Source: Alphaproteobacteria bacterium
GTDB lineage: Bacteria; Pseudomonadota; Alphaproteobacteria; JAEULC01
NCBI GenBank assembly: GCA_020851015.1
Contig: JADZDN010000036.1
Coordinates: forward strand, 1 to 64,000
Length of the DNA stretch: 64,000 nucleotides
Direction of reading: 5' to 3'
Part shown: positions 25,647 to 35,357 of the stretch, in pieces
Layout of the letters: every line of letters starts with the position of its first letter
How positions within the stretch are numbered: the stretch's first letter is position 1
Made by a program: the position numbers and the translations under genes
Notes under the pieces: model-generated
Told to the model about the DNA's origin: nothing
The model's database searches: none
The model's input: the letters and a program-made list of their open reading frames with translations, nothing else

Positions 25647-27461
25647 CTACCGCGCCGACCGGCGGCTGAGATGTTCCGCCGCCAGGATGGCCCCGGTAAC
25701 GACCAGCAGCATGATGGTCGAAACGGCCGCCAGGGATGGATTCACCTTCAGCGCCGCGTCCGCCCACATCTGCTTGGGCAGGGTGGTCGCCAACCCGCCG
25801 GTTACAAACAGCGCGACGGTCAGTTCGTCGAACGACTTCACGAAGGCGAACAGAAAACCGGCGATCATGCCGGCCTTGATCAGCGGGAAGGTCACCAGGC
25901 GCAACGTCGCCGCCCGGTTGGCGCCCAGGCTTGCCGCAGCCTGGTCCAGCCGTTCATCGTAGCTCTTCAGCACCGCCATCACCGTAACCACCACGAAGGG
26001 CACGGCAAGCACGGTGTGGCCGATCACAAGGCCAAGCGACGTGCCCACCAATCCTAGCCGGGCGTAGAGATAGAACAGCGCCACGGCGATGATGATATTC
26101 GGCACGATCAGCGGCGACAGGATCAGCGCCATGATCGCCGATTTCGCGCGCAAGCGCCGGCGCGCCAGCACGAACGCGGCCGGCACGCCGATCAGCATCG
26201 ACAGTACGGCGGTCAACAGCCCGACCGTCACCGAGCGGAACATGGCCGCCTGCCACAGCGGCGAATCGATTACCTGCGCGTACCATTTCCAGGAGAACCC
26301 GCGTGGCGGCCATTCGATGAACTCGCCTTCCGTGAATGACACGGGGATGACGAAGAACGACGGCACGGCCAAAAATACGATAAGCAGGCCCGCGATCGCG
26401 CGGACCGCCAGGCGGGAATCCGCCCTAGACGGACGGTCAACCCGGCGCGGCAGCAGCCGGTCGGCGGCAGCGCCCACCATGTCGGAGAGGCGCCCCAGCG
26501 CGGCGATGACCCACCCGCCTAGCCCGGCGGACAGGCGTGCGACCGCCGACTGGGCACCGGCGCCGCTGCGGTCCGCCATCGTGCCCGAGCCCGCCAGCGT
26601 CGACATTCCAAGTATTCGATCGTAGAGGAAAAACACCACGATCGCCGTCATCAGCAGCAACACGCCCAGCGCGCCGCCGAAACCCCAGTTCAGCAGCTCC
26701 TCGACCTGGAAGATGATCAGTTGGGCAATCATCATGTCCCGCGGCCCGCCGAGCAGCGCCGGAATGATGAAGAAGCCCAGCGCAGTGATGAACACCAGCA
26801 GTCCTGCCGCCGCCACGCCGGGCATCGAGAGCGGAAAATACACCCGCCAGAAAGCCTGTCCGCCGCGCGCGCCCAGCGTCGACGCGGCCTTGAGCAAGTT
26901 GGTATCGATGTTCTGCATCACCGACAGCATCGCCAGCACCGCCATCGGCATCAGCGTATGGCACATGCCGATCATCACGCCGATGAAATTGTAGATGATG
27001 TCGAGCGGCGCATCGCTGAGCCCCGTCGACTGAATAAGCTCATTGACCACGCCCTTGCGGCCCAGCAGCACGATCCATGCGAAGGTACGGACAAGGAAGC
27101 TGGTCCAGAACGGCATGAGTATCCACAAGAGCAGATGGGCGCGACTGCGTTCCGAGGTGGTCGCGAGGAGATAGGCGACCGGATAGCTGGTGACCAGCGA
27201 AATGAGGGTCGTCCACAAAGCGACCTTGAACGTGATGGAAAGCACGCGAATGTAGAGCGGAGTGGAAAACAGCTTCTCGTAGTGCTGCAGCGACAGGCCG
27301 CCGCCGGCGTCGAGAAAACTCAGGCGCAGCAGCTGCGCAACGGGCAGCAGAAAGACAATTCCAAGGAACAGGACGATCGGCAGGATCGGCAGCGTCTGCA
27401 CCCATTGCGGTCGCCGGCGATAAACCCGCGGATGGGCCGGCGCGTTGGATGCGGCGATCAC
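25647..27461 (-). CDS. Fused PotB-PotC-like ABC transporter permease
   Basis: A 604-residue protein with two complete permease domains (about residues 20-290 and 350-600), each with six helices and its own EAA loop (ASTLGARGGQAF near 205; AASLGANRAATL near 510). In spermidine/putrescine-type transporters these are two proteins. GTG 27461 is the start. A matching binding protein lies just upstream, but no ATPase of this type is present in the window, so the ATPase must be encoded elsewhere or be shared. Confidence 0.92.
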   Translation of the reverse strand: MIAASNAPAHPRVYRRRPQWVQTLPILPIVLFLGIVFLLPVAQLLRLSFLDAGGGLSLQHYEKLFSTPLYIRVLSITFKVALWTTLISLVTSYPVAYLLATTSERSRAHLLLWILMPFWTSFLVRTFAWIVLLGRKGVVNELIQSTGLSDAPLDIIYNFIGVMIGMCHTLMPMAVLAMLSVMQNIDTNLLKAASTLGARGGQAFWRVYFPLSMPGVAAAGLLVFITALGFFIIPALLGGPRDMMIAQLIIFQVEELLNWGFGGALGVLLLMTAIVVFFLYDRILGMSTLAGSGTMADRSGAGAQSAVARLSAGLGGWVIAALGRLSDMVGAAADRLLPRRVDRPSRADSRLAVRAIAGLLIVFLAVPSFFVIPVSFTEGEFIEWPPRGFSWKWYAQVIDSPLWQAAMFRSVTVGLLTAVLSMLIGVPAAFVLARRRLRAKSAIMALILSPLIVPNIIIAVALFYLYARLGLVGTSLGLVIGHTVLAVPFVVVTVMAVLKSYDERLDQAAASLGANRAATLRLVTFPLIKAGMIAGFLFAFVKSFDELTVALFVTGGLATTLPKQMWADAALKVNPSLAAVSTIMLLVVTGAILAAEHLSRRSAR

Positions 27462-27477
27462 GTGGCGAAGCCGGGGC

Positions 27478-28575
27478 TTAACCCTTCAGCAGCCACTCGT
27501 TCATCATCTCGGTGCTCTTGGCCTTCCATTTCGCCCAGAAGGGCGTGTCGACCTGGAACAGGTGCTTGAAGTTGTCGGGATAGGTCGGCAGCACCTTTGC
27601 CAGCGCTGGGTCGATGAACTTGTAGGCGCCGGGGTTCGAAGGTCCTGCCTTCAGCACCTTGGTCAGCTCGGCCTGGCGCTCCGCATTGGCGGTGAACGCA
27701 ACGTATCTGCGCGCCAGGTCCGCCTTAGGGTTGCCTTTCACGATGGCGACGCCGCCATGGTCATAGAATCCCTGGTCCCACGCCATTTCGAACGGCGCAC
27801 CGTCCTCGATCGCCGCCAGCGTGCGCACCGCGTAGGAGGCGATCATGTCGACCTCGCCGGACTTGATGAGCTGCGAGGCCTGCGACCCCTGGTCCCACCA
27901 GACGTTCACGTGCTTGCGAATCCGGTCCAACGCCTTGAATGCGCGATCCCAGCCCGCCTGGGAGTCGAGCACCTTGTACACATCCGCCGGCGGTACACCG
28001 TCGGCCATCAGCGCGACCTCCGGCGTGTCGTATCCGCGCTTGCGCAGCGACCGCCGGCCAGGGAACTTCTCGACATTCCAGAAATCGGCCCAGGTGCGCG
28101 GCGGATTGCCTTTATACTTCTCGCGGTTGTAGCCCAGGTTCGTCGCGAACACGTCGGTCGCGCTGTAGTATTTGGTTTTCAGGCTGGCCGGTATCTCCGA
28201 ATAGTCCGCGCCGCCGGTGTCGATCGGGTCGAGAAGCCCCATCGAGCCCAGCAGATCGCCCTCGGCGAAAGCAAGGTAGACCACGTCCCATTGGTAGGAC
28301 TTGGTTTCCGTCATCGCCTTGACCTGCGCCGTCGGCGCGGCCGAGCGGGCGACGCTGACGATTTCGACGCCGGTCTGTTTCGTAAACGGCTTGTGGAATG
28401 CCTCCTGGAATCCGGTGCTGTACGGGCCCCCAGGATCGGCAACCACGAGGCGCTCGGCCCCCGCCGCGCTACGCCAGATCGCGGGCAAGGCCGAGGCCGA
28501 GGCGCCGACGACCACCCGAATCGCCGCCCGCCGCCCGACGCGCCTGACCGCGAACTTTCGCCCCGGCTTGCCCAT
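27478..28575 (-). CDS. PotD-like ABC transporter binding protein
   Basis: A 365-residue periplasmic binding protein of the spermidine/putrescine or SBP_bac_6 class. The N-terminus has RRVGRRAAIR followed by a hydrophobic stretch, a possible twin-arginine signal. Family positions LVVADPGGPY and WDVVYL are visible. ATG 28575 follows GGAGGG at 6 bases, favoured over a longer start at 28596. The ligand could be a polyamine, an amine or an organic acid. It is adjacent to the fused permease. Confidence 0.87.
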   Translation of the reverse strand: MGKPGRKFAVRRVGRRAAIRVVVGASASALPAIWRSAAGAERLVVADPGGPYSTGFQEAFHKPFTKQTGVEIVSVARSAAPTAQVKAMTETKSYQWDVVYLAFAEGDLLGSMGLLDPIDTGGADYSEIPASLKTKYYSATDVFATNLGYNREKYKGNPPRTWADFWNVEKFPGRRSLRKRGYDTPEVALMADGVPPADVYKVLDSQAGWDRAFKALDRIRKHVNVWWDQGSQASQLIKSGEVDMIASYAVRTLAAIEDGAPFEMAWDQGFYDHGGVAIVKGNPKADLARRYVAFTANAERQAELTKVLKAGPSNPGAYKFIDPALAKVLPTYPDNFKHLFQVDTPFWAKWKAKSTEMMNEWLLKG

Positions 28576-28731
28576 CTTCACCCTCCCCGCAGCCAAACGG
28601 CGCGTCGGTTACTCGCAGAAATCCAAACTAGTCAATAGCTTGATCTTTGCGCGCGGCAACCGTCAAGGCGAAACCGGCCGGCGACCATCGTCCGGGCAGA
28701 TCGTGCATCGGCGCGCGATACAGAAGGCGGG

Positions 28732-29511
28732 CTATTCACCCGTAAAGCGGGGCTTGCGCTTTTCGGCGAAGGCGCGAGCACCTTCCGCGGCATCGCGGCT
28801 GGTATCGGCGCGGCGGCACGCTGCCGCGATGGCGGAACGCCGTGCCTCGGTGTGGTTCAAGGCGATCGCGGCCAGGCTAGCCTTGAAAGCGGCGACGGAT
28901 AGCGGCGCGTTCGCGGCCATGGAAGCGGCGATCGCCATCGCCTCGCGCATTGCATCGCCCTCGACTACGCGATCGAACAGCCCCATCGCCTCGGCGCGTC
29001 CGGCATCGAAGATCTCGCCCGCATACAGAATGCGCCGGGCATGCGCCAGACCGACCGCGGCCGCCAGACGCTGGCAATGCTCCAGCGAGAAAGCCAGCCC
29101 CAGTCTTGCGGCCGGGATGCCGGCGCGCGCGTTCGCGTTGGCAATGCGGAAATCGCAGCACAGTGCAAGCGAGCACCCGCCGCCGACGCAGACACCGTTG
29201 ATCGCCGCGATCACCGGAACCTCCGCATTCTCGATCGCGGTGTGCGCATCGCGGATTGCTTGGCGATAGGCGGTCGAGGCAGCCTCGTCGCCGCGTACCG
29301 CCGCGTAGGCGTTGATGTCGTCCCCCGAGCAGAAATTTCCACCGGCGCCTGTCAGAATTGCGGCCCGCACGGCGCGATCCCCCGCCAGCGAGCGGAAGGC
29401 CACCGCAAGCCCGCTCCAGGCATCGCGGTCGCAGGCATTGAGCTTGGCCGGACGGTTCATGGTGACGACCCGGATCGACGGATCGGGCTGGTCGATCAAA
29501 ATGCTGTTCAT
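28732..29511 (-). CDS. Crotonase-family protein lacking both catalytic glutamates
   Basis: A 259-residue crotonase fold. The oxyanion-hole segments NFCSGDDI and CVGGGCSLAL are kept, but the two glutamates of enoyl-CoA hydratase are replaced: Ser in GGGCSL and Ala in IPAARLG. It thus cannot hydrate by the usual mechanism and may be an isomerase, decarboxylase, hydrolase or thioesterase-type crotonase. ATG 29511 is preceded by GGGGGA; the longer frame (29541) would overlap the ligase stop. It follows acyl-CoA ligase copy 2 and probably acts on its product. Confidence 0.85.
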   Translation of the reverse strand: MNSILIDQPDPSIRVVTMNRPAKLNACDRDAWSGLAVAFRSLAGDRAVRAAILTGAGGNFCSGDDINAYAAVRGDEAASTAYRQAIRDAHTAIENAEVPVIAAINGVCVGGGCSLALCCDFRIANANARAGIPAARLGLAFSLEHCQRLAAAVGLAHARRILYAGEIFDAGRAEAMGLFDRVVEGDAMREAMAIAASMAANAPLSVAAFKASLAAIALNHTEARRSAIAAACRRADTSRDAAEGARAFAEKRKPRFTGE

Positions 29512-29540
29512 GCGATCCCCCGGGGCGCCGATCGTCCGCA

Positions 29541-31139
29541 CTATTCCACGCGCTTGCGGTCGACCCTGTAGCCGGACTTGTCCAAATCGAAGCAGTCATC
29601 GACCATGCGCGGCAGTTCGCCCTTTCGGATGCGTTCCGACGGCGTCTTGGGAAACTCGGCGATGAAGGCAATGTAGCGCGGGATCTGGAAATACGGCATG
29701 CGCGGTTCGCACCACTTGACCAGATCCAGCGGATCAAGCGCCTTGCCGGGCCGCAACCGCACGAACAATTTCAGGTCATCGTCGCCCAGTCCGCTCGGCA
29801 CCCCGATCAGCGCCGATTCCAGCACCGCCTCGTGTTCGCCGATCACGCGCTCGACCTCCCAGGCCGAGATGTTCACGCCGCGCCGCCGCATGGAGTCCTT
29901 CTTGCGGCCAATGAAATAGAGGTATCCATCCGCGTCGTAGCGGCCGAGATCGCCGGTCTTGAACCAGCCGTCCTGCATCGCGTGGGCGGTCGCCCCCGGA
30001 TCGCGGAAATAGCCGGCGAAGGCAAGCCCCTCCTCCTTGCCGCGGATAAGGATCTCGCCCACCTCGCCTGCCGGCACGTTGTCGCCGGCATCGTCGCACA
30101 GCATCACGTCGTAATAGGGAAGCGGCCGTCCGACCGAACCCAGCCGGCCGTCGGTGTTGATGGTAACGAAATTGGCGATTTCGGAGATGCCGTAGCCCTC
30201 GTGAATTGGCACGCCGTAGCGCTGCTCGAATGCCCGCCAGAAGTCCACCGGGCAACCGCCGCCCCATGCCACGCGGACCTTGTGCGCGCGATCCTCTCGC
30301 CTCGCGGGCTGCTTCAGCAGGATGGGCAGGATGCCGCCGATGAAATGGATCTGGGTGGCGCCCACCGCGCGGATCTGGTCCCAGTACTGCGAGGCGCTGA
30401 AGCGGTCGATCATGTCCAGCGTCACGCGCACCATCAGGGCCGCGATCAGGATGGCGAAGCCGCCGGCGTGGTAGATCGGCTCCCAGTTCAGGAAGACGTC
30501 GCCGGGGCGCATATCGGCGAGCGGCCGGTAGGCCACCGGCCCTGCGCGCAGCAGCTTGTCGGTGCGCAGCGCCCCTTTCGGCGCGCCGGTCGTACCCGAG
30601 GTGTAGTTGACCGCCAGTACGTCGCTCCAGCGCGGCACGTGCGACGGCGGAGACGCATCGGGATGCGCGAGCAGGCCTTGGTATGTCGACGCCGCGCCGG
30701 CAGGATCCGGATGGCCGCGCTGGACGACCAATTCGACGGATGTGCCGGGGAGCAGCGGCGCGAGGAATTCCGCACGCGCATGGTCGACGATGATCGCGCG
30801 CGGCGCCGCGTGGCTCAGCATATGCGCAAGCGCTGGACCCTTGAAGTGCGCGTTGATCGACACGCGCACCAGCCCAGCCTTGGCCAGGGCGAACACGGCG
30901 ACGACATGGTCGGGGTGATGGTCGAGCATCAATCCGACCCGGTCGCCGGGACACAGGCCCAGCGCCGTCAGCCCGTTGGCGACCCGGTTGGCCTGCTCGT
31001 CCAGCGCGGCCGCCGTCCACGACCTGCCGTGATAGCGGCAATAGACATGCGTCGGGTAATCGCGCCCCAGGTTCTCGAGCAGCTCCCGGATCGTCGGGCC
31101 GTCGCCGACGGACGTGGGCAGAGCGTCATTGGTGTCCAC
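29541..31139 (-). CDS. ATP-dependent acyl-CoA ligase (class I adenylate-forming), copy 2
   Basis: A 532-residue AMP-forming ligase with NYTSGTTGAPKG, GYGISE, TGDLGRYD and the unusual C-terminal SERIRK in place of the GK motif. It is a paralogue of copy 1 over the full length. The start is GTG 31139. The tandem with the non-hydratase crotonase suggests a shared small pathway: activation, then an isomerase- or hydrolase-type step. Confidence 0.9.
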   Translation of the reverse strand: MDTNDALPTSVGDGPTIRELLENLGRDYPTHVYCRYHGRSWTAAALDEQANRVANGLTALGLCPGDRVGLMLDHHPDHVVAVFALAKAGLVRVSINAHFKGPALAHMLSHAAPRAIIVDHARAEFLAPLLPGTSVELVVQRGHPDPAGAASTYQGLLAHPDASPPSHVPRWSDVLAVNYTSGTTGAPKGALRTDKLLRAGPVAYRPLADMRPGDVFLNWEPIYHAGGFAILIAALMVRVTLDMIDRFSASQYWDQIRAVGATQIHFIGGILPILLKQPARREDRAHKVRVAWGGGCPVDFWRAFEQRYGVPIHEGYGISEIANFVTINTDGRLGSVGRPLPYYDVMLCDDAGDNVPAGEVGEILIRGKEEGLAFAGYFRDPGATAHAMQDGWFKTGDLGRYDADGYLYFIGRKKDSMRRRGVNISAWEVERVIGEHEAVLESALIGVPSGLGDDDLKLFVRLRPGKALDPLDLVKWCEPRMPYFQIPRYIAFIAEFPKTPSERIRKGELPRMVDDCFDLDKSGYRVDRKRVE

Positions 31140-31175
31140 GAAGATGTCTTCCGGCAGAAGCCGCCACGCCGGCTC

Positions 31176-32039
31176 CTACTTCAATCCATGCCTTCCCGCA
31201 TAGGCCGAGCGCGAAGGAGACGACCAGCCTTGCAAGGCCGCCGTATCCGGCCGGAAAACCTCGACCTTCAGCGGGTAGCAGGCGGCCTCGTCGCCGGAAT
31301 GATTGGATCCGCAGTCGCCGCCCGGGCATGCCGACAGGCCACCGAGGAGGTCGATCTCGGCGAAAAACTCGATGAAGTCGCCCGGCCGGACGGGACTTGC
31401 CTTCATGAAGTACTGGTTGGTTTCGCGGGTGAAGCCCGTGCACATGAAGACGTTCAGGACATCGTGGACATGCGGCTCGGCGTCGGTCGCGGAAAGTCCG
31501 CGCCCCTTCACCAAGGCCCGTGTCAGGTTGGAATGGCAGCAGCAATCGTAGTCGGTCCTCTTGAGAAGCCGGTTCGTATAGGGATCGCAGCGCGTACCGA
31601 TGACGTCGTGGATGCCGGCGCCGTCCTCGTCGAAGCCGTACCATCCGAGCGTGTCGTGGGTGATGGTCGCAAGCGGCCGCAAATAGGGCATGTTGCTCCA
31701 CAGCCGGTTGCCCGTCGTCACATGCGTCGCGTGCAGCTGGCGCGTCTTGCCGGAAAAGAATCGTTCCTTCAGGTCGTTGGCGTTCCACAAGTTTAGGTCA
31801 CCGACCTGCGGCCCCTCGACCGAAACGATGCGGAAGATGTGGCCGGCGGGCACCTCGAAGGTCCTGCCGTCGCGCGGCGGCACCATCACTTCGTCGACCT
31901 TTTCGAGGTTGGCGCGCACCCGCTCGTAGAAGCCCGTGTCGATCGGCGGCAGCTTGTCGACCTCGTAGGCGATCACAAAAGGTGCCGCACGACGGCGGTC
32001 CGCATCGGCCGGCGCAGAAACAGGGGCGAGAAGCGTCAC
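31176..32039 (-). CDS. DUF1989 (urea carboxylase-associated family) protein
   Basis: A 287-residue protein. The DUF1989 signature includes VPAGHIFRI, the DLNLWNA segment and, near the end, CPGGDC and NHSGDEAACYPL. Family proteins accompany urea carboxylase or, in other loci, amine catabolism; their activity is not settled. GTG 32039 follows GGAG. No urea carboxylase is present in the window, so the usual label says nothing about its role here. Confidence 0.75.
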   Translation of the reverse strand: MTLLAPVSAPADADRRRAAPFVIAYEVDKLPPIDTGFYERVRANLEKVDEVMVPPRDGRTFEVPAGHIFRIVSVEGPQVGDLNLWNANDLKERFFSGKTRQLHATHVTTGNRLWSNMPYLRPLATITHDTLGWYGFDEDGAGIHDVIGTRCDPYTNRLLKRTDYDCCCHSNLTRALVKGRGLSATDAEPHVHDVLNVFMCTGFTRETNQYFMKASPVRPGDFIEFFAEIDLLGGLSACPGGDCGSNHSGDEAACYPLKVEVFRPDTAALQGWSSPSRSAYAGRHGLK

Positions 32040-32159
32040 GGCAATCTCCAGGCTTGGTGGGCACGGCCGGCAATTCCAGGGCGCTGCCCGGGCCGCATCG
32101 CACCCACTATACGCGGCCGCGCGCTGCAATCCATAGCAGCGGCCATCGAGGACGCATTG

Positions 32160-33641
32160 TCAGGCGAAATCGAGTGGGGCGATCGGCCGGCGCAGCTTGC
32201 GATACGGGAACTGCCGGTAGTCCGTTGAGCATATGCCGCCGCTGTCGACGTAGATCAGCTTGCCGCCGATCGGCTCGAAATCGGCGCGGAAATGATTCAT
32301 CGCCTTGCACGCGACGATCCGCTCCTGCTCGGGATGCACCCCGAGGGTGCGAAACTGTTCGCGGTCGTCCACCGCCATCGCCCGGCCGATGACGGCGATG
32401 CGCAGGTCGCCGACCTTCAGCAGCATGCAGGGGCCGAGGCTGCCCGGCGAGCCCGTCGCCATCGGCCCCCGGCGCACGTAGTCGCCGTCGGACAGCGTCG
32501 CTACTCTGCCGGTCACCGACAATGGCGTGCCGCCGAATCCGGGCTCGAGCGTGCCCCCAAGCACGGTCGTAATCGTGGCGCCGACGCCGGCGGCCCGGCC
32601 CATTGCCACGGCCGCCGGGTCGTTGAGAAAGCCGAGGACGGCGCCTGGAAGCTGCGCCTCGACCATGGCCCGAAGCAGCGCGGTGCCATCGCCCGGCGCG
32701 CCGCCGGCCGGGCAATCCGTGTAGTCGGCGATCAGCAGGGGCCCGTTGCCGGCCGGGAAGCTCCACGCGATCGCCATCGCCTGGTCGAGCGGCAACAGGT
32801 CGATCGTCCGCGCCTGGCGTCGGCGCCAGCCCTCGTCGATCAGACGCTCGGCGGCGTCGACATAGCGCGCGTCATAGCCGTCGGCCGTGATGGCGACGGA
32901 TGGCCCCGCCTCGGCGATATCGCCCCAGGCATAGCCGGCCTGAAGGCTGGCGCACAGCACCCCGGGGATTGCAGCCTCGACCTCGGCCGCCAGGTTCAGC
33001 CACTGCACCATCGGCGCATCGGCCGCGACCGTTCGCCCATCGTCGACCCCGAGCATGGGTCGCCGCGCCAGGGTCACGCGCGGGCGAACCTCGCCGCGCA
33101 TGGCGCGGTCGAGGATCGTCGCGGCGCGCCAGCCGGTCTCGTACATGTCGATGTGCGGCGTGGTGCGGTAGGCCGTCATGATGCTGGCGTGCCGTGCCAT
33201 CGCATCGGTGACGTTGGCGTGCATGTCCAGCGTGATCGCGACCGGGAGATCCGGACCGACCAGCGTTCTCACCCGGGCAAGGATCTCGCCCTCCGGATCG
33301 TCGGCGCCTTCGGCAATCATGGCCCCGTGCAGGATCAGCAGCACGCCGTCGACCGGCAGCGCAGCCTTTAGGCCAGAAAGGATGATTTCGCTGAAATGCG
33401 CGAACGTCCCGGCCGTGACCAGGCCGGACGGCGTGGCCCAGACCGCCAGCGGATGGATGACGGTCCAGCCAAGACGGCCCGCGGCGTCGAACACCGCGCC
33501 CCACTCGGTGCGGGTGCCGCGGAAGCGGCGCGGAATGTCGTCGTCGCGCACGTAGTCGCGGTTGCGGAACGCCGTCAGGTCCGTCCGCGAGGACGCGAAG
33601 CTGTGGGTTTCGTGCTTGACGGAGGAAGCAAAGACGCGCAC
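32160..33641 (-). CDS. M81-family (MlrC-like) metallopeptidase
   Basis: A 493-residue protein with the N-terminal KHETHSF motif and later TLDMHANVT and DMYETGW stretches that carry the metal ligands of the M81/DUF1485 family. MlrC hydrolyses the linearised tetrapeptide of microcystin; the wider family is little studied and probably cleaves small peptide-like amides. GTG 33641 follows AAGG. It sits between a peptide-type binding protein and DUF1989, which suggests a cytoplasmic peptide substrate. Confidence 0.85.
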   Translation of the reverse strand: MRVFASSVKHETHSFASSRTDLTAFRNRDYVRDDDIPRRFRGTRTEWGAVFDAAGRLGWTVIHPLAVWATPSGLVTAGTFAHFSEIILSGLKAALPVDGVLLILHGAMIAEGADDPEGEILARVRTLVGPDLPVAITLDMHANVTDAMARHASIMTAYRTTPHIDMYETGWRAATILDRAMRGEVRPRVTLARRPMLGVDDGRTVAADAPMVQWLNLAAEVEAAIPGVLCASLQAGYAWGDIAEAGPSVAITADGYDARYVDAAERLIDEGWRRRQARTIDLLPLDQAMAIAWSFPAGNGPLLIADYTDCPAGGAPGDGTALLRAMVEAQLPGAVLGFLNDPAAVAMGRAAGVGATITTVLGGTLEPGFGGTPLSVTGRVATLSDGDYVRRGPMATGSPGSLGPCMLLKVGDLRIAVIGRAMAVDDREQFRTLGVHPEQERIVACKAMNHFRADFEPIGGKLIYVDSGGICSTDYRQFPYRKLRRPIAPLDFA

Positions 33642-33667
33642 CGGACCTTCTTTCCGGGGATCAAGGC

Positions 33668-33690
33668 GGCCGCGGCCCGTCGCCGCGGCC
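33668..33690 (-). terminator. Strong hairpin after the peptide-binding protein gene
   Basis: GGCCGCGGC (33668-33676), loop of 5, GCCGCGGCC (33682-33690): a perfect 9-pair GC stem. On the minus strand it lies directly after the stop of the binding-protein gene (33712) and before the peptidase start (33641). No T-run follows, so it may act as a partial terminator or 3'-end stabiliser that keeps the binding protein more abundant than downstream products. Confidence 0.55.
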
Positions 33691-33711
33691 CCTCAAGGCA
33701 TTACGGGCGTT

Positions 33712-35310
33712 TCACTTCCTGTCGATGTTCCATAGGACGAAAACCGGCGCGTCCAGAACGCCGGTCACATCCTTGCGCCAGGCGCTCGGCTGGACCTGCA
33801 GCCCGACATTGACGATCGGCACCTCGTCGACCAGCACGGCATGCAGATCGTTCAAGATCGCCTTCTGCTTCACCGGGTCCGTCTCGCGCGTCCAGGCGAC
33901 GCGCAGCCGCTCGATCTCGCTGCTGCAGGACCAGCCGAACCATGCCTTGTCGCAGCCGCCGCCGATCGCGGAGAAGATCATCGGATTGATTTGCGAGCCT
34001 TCCCAACGCGTGTGAAACACGCTCCAGCCGCCCTCGCCGGTCGGATTCTTGTTCGACCTGGTCGACAGCAGCTGGCTCCACGCCATCGCCTTCAACTCGA
34101 CCGTCATGCCGATCTTGCGCAGCGTCTGCGCGGTCATTTCGGCCGCGACCGACGTGGGGTGGTCGGTCGGCTGCAGGATGACCACCTTCTCGCCCTTGTA
34201 ACCGGACTCCGCAAGCAATTGCTTGGCTTTTTCCAGGTTCGGCTTGCCGACCTGCATGGCGCCGGCATTGGAATAGCTGCTGGTGCCGCAGTAGAGCAGC
34301 GAGTCGCATGCCTTCCAGTAGTCCTTGTCGCCGATGATCGCAGTCATGTAGGAGACCTGGTCGACCGCCGCCAGGAAGGCCTGGCGGACCTTCTTGTTGT
34401 TGAACGGCGGCTGCAGATGGTTGGGCCGCGCCAGGATCATCACGCCAAGCTGGTCACGGACCTTCACCACCACGTCCGGGTTGCCCTTCAGCATCGGCAA
34501 CTGTTCGATGCGCGGCGATTCGATGAAATCGACCTCGCCCGAATTCAGCGCCGCCGCCGCGGTAAGCGGATCCGGCATGTACAGCCATTCGACGCGGTCG
34601 ACCTTTGCAATCTTCGCGCCCGCCAGCATGCTCGCCGGCTCGCTGCGCGGCACGTAGTCCTTGTTCTTGACGTAGACGACCTTGCTGCCCGGGACCCATT
34701 CCTCGCGCGCGAACTTGTAGGGGCCGGATCCGATGGCCTCCTTGATCTGCGTGTTCGGATCGGTCTTCGCCACCGCCTCGGGCATCATGAACGGAGTGAC
34801 CGACCCGAGCTTCGCCAGATTGTCGAGCAGATTCCCGTACTTCTCCTTCAACTTCCAGGCAAAGCTGTCGCTGCCCGTCGGCTCCAGACTCTCGGTCAGG
34901 CTCATCGCCAGGCGGCCTTCGTCGTCCTTGGCGCCCCAGCGCTTGAGCGACTGCACGCAGTCCGCCGCGGTAACCGGGTTGCCGTCATGCCACTTCAAGC
35001 CGGGCCGCAGCTTGAACGAGTAGCTCAGACCGTCGCCACTGACCTCGTAGCTGCCGACCATCTGGGGTTGCGCCTTGAAGTTGGCGTCGAGCGCGAACAG
35101 CGTGTCGTAGATCATGTACCCGTGCCATGACGTGATGTTCGCCGACGTGACGATGGGATCGAGGATCGACAGCTCGGCGTGCGGCACGACACGCAGCACC
35201 TTGTCCGCGGCACCGGCCACGGCGGCGGGCAGAACCAGCGGCAGCGACACCAAACCGGCGGCAACGCCGCGCATCGCGAACGTTCTCAGACGGACGGACA
35301 CGACCCCCAT
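33712..35310 (-). CDS. Peptide/oligopeptide ABC transporter binding protein (SBP_bac_5)
   Basis: A 532-residue periplasmic binding protein with a signal peptide ending near residue 32-36 (GAADK). Family stretches such as LDPIVTSAN, KLRPGLKWHDG and IGSGPYKF are clear. It is the likely partner of the permeases and ATPases at 38443-42271, although it is on the opposite strand. Downstream is the MlrC-like peptidase, upstream the aminotransferase and gamma-glutamyltransferase-like gene. Confidence 0.9.
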   Translation of the reverse strand: MGVVSVRLRTFAMRGVAAGLVSLPLVLPAAVAGAADKVLRVVPHAELSILDPIVTSANITSWHGYMIYDTLFALDANFKAQPQMVGSYEVSGDGLSYSFKLRPGLKWHDGNPVTAADCVQSLKRWGAKDDEGRLAMSLTESLEPTGSDSFAWKLKEKYGNLLDNLAKLGSVTPFMMPEAVAKTDPNTQIKEAIGSGPYKFAREEWVPGSKVVYVKNKDYVPRSEPASMLAGAKIAKVDRVEWLYMPDPLTAAAALNSGEVDFIESPRIEQLPMLKGNPDVVVKVRDQLGVMILARPNHLQPPFNNKKVRQAFLAAVDQVSYMTAIIGDKDYWKACDSLLYCGTSSYSNAGAMQVGKPNLEKAKQLLAESGYKGEKVVILQPTDHPTSVAAEMTAQTLRKIGMTVELKAMAWSQLLSTRSNKNPTGEGGWSVFHTRWEGSQINPMIFSAIGGGCDKAWFGWSCSSEIERLRVAWTRETDPVKQKAILNDLHAVLVDEVPIVNVGLQVQPSAWRKDVTGVLDAPVFVLWNIDRK

Positions 35311-35357
35311 GACGATATTCCCTTCTGTCTTGATACTCTCGATGCCAGCTGCCTGGA

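Noticed and set aside
28627..28640. ACTAGTCAATAG upstream of the PotD-like gene
   Set aside because: It shares only CTAGT with the operator and has no AGTATACT core; not counted as a sixth site.
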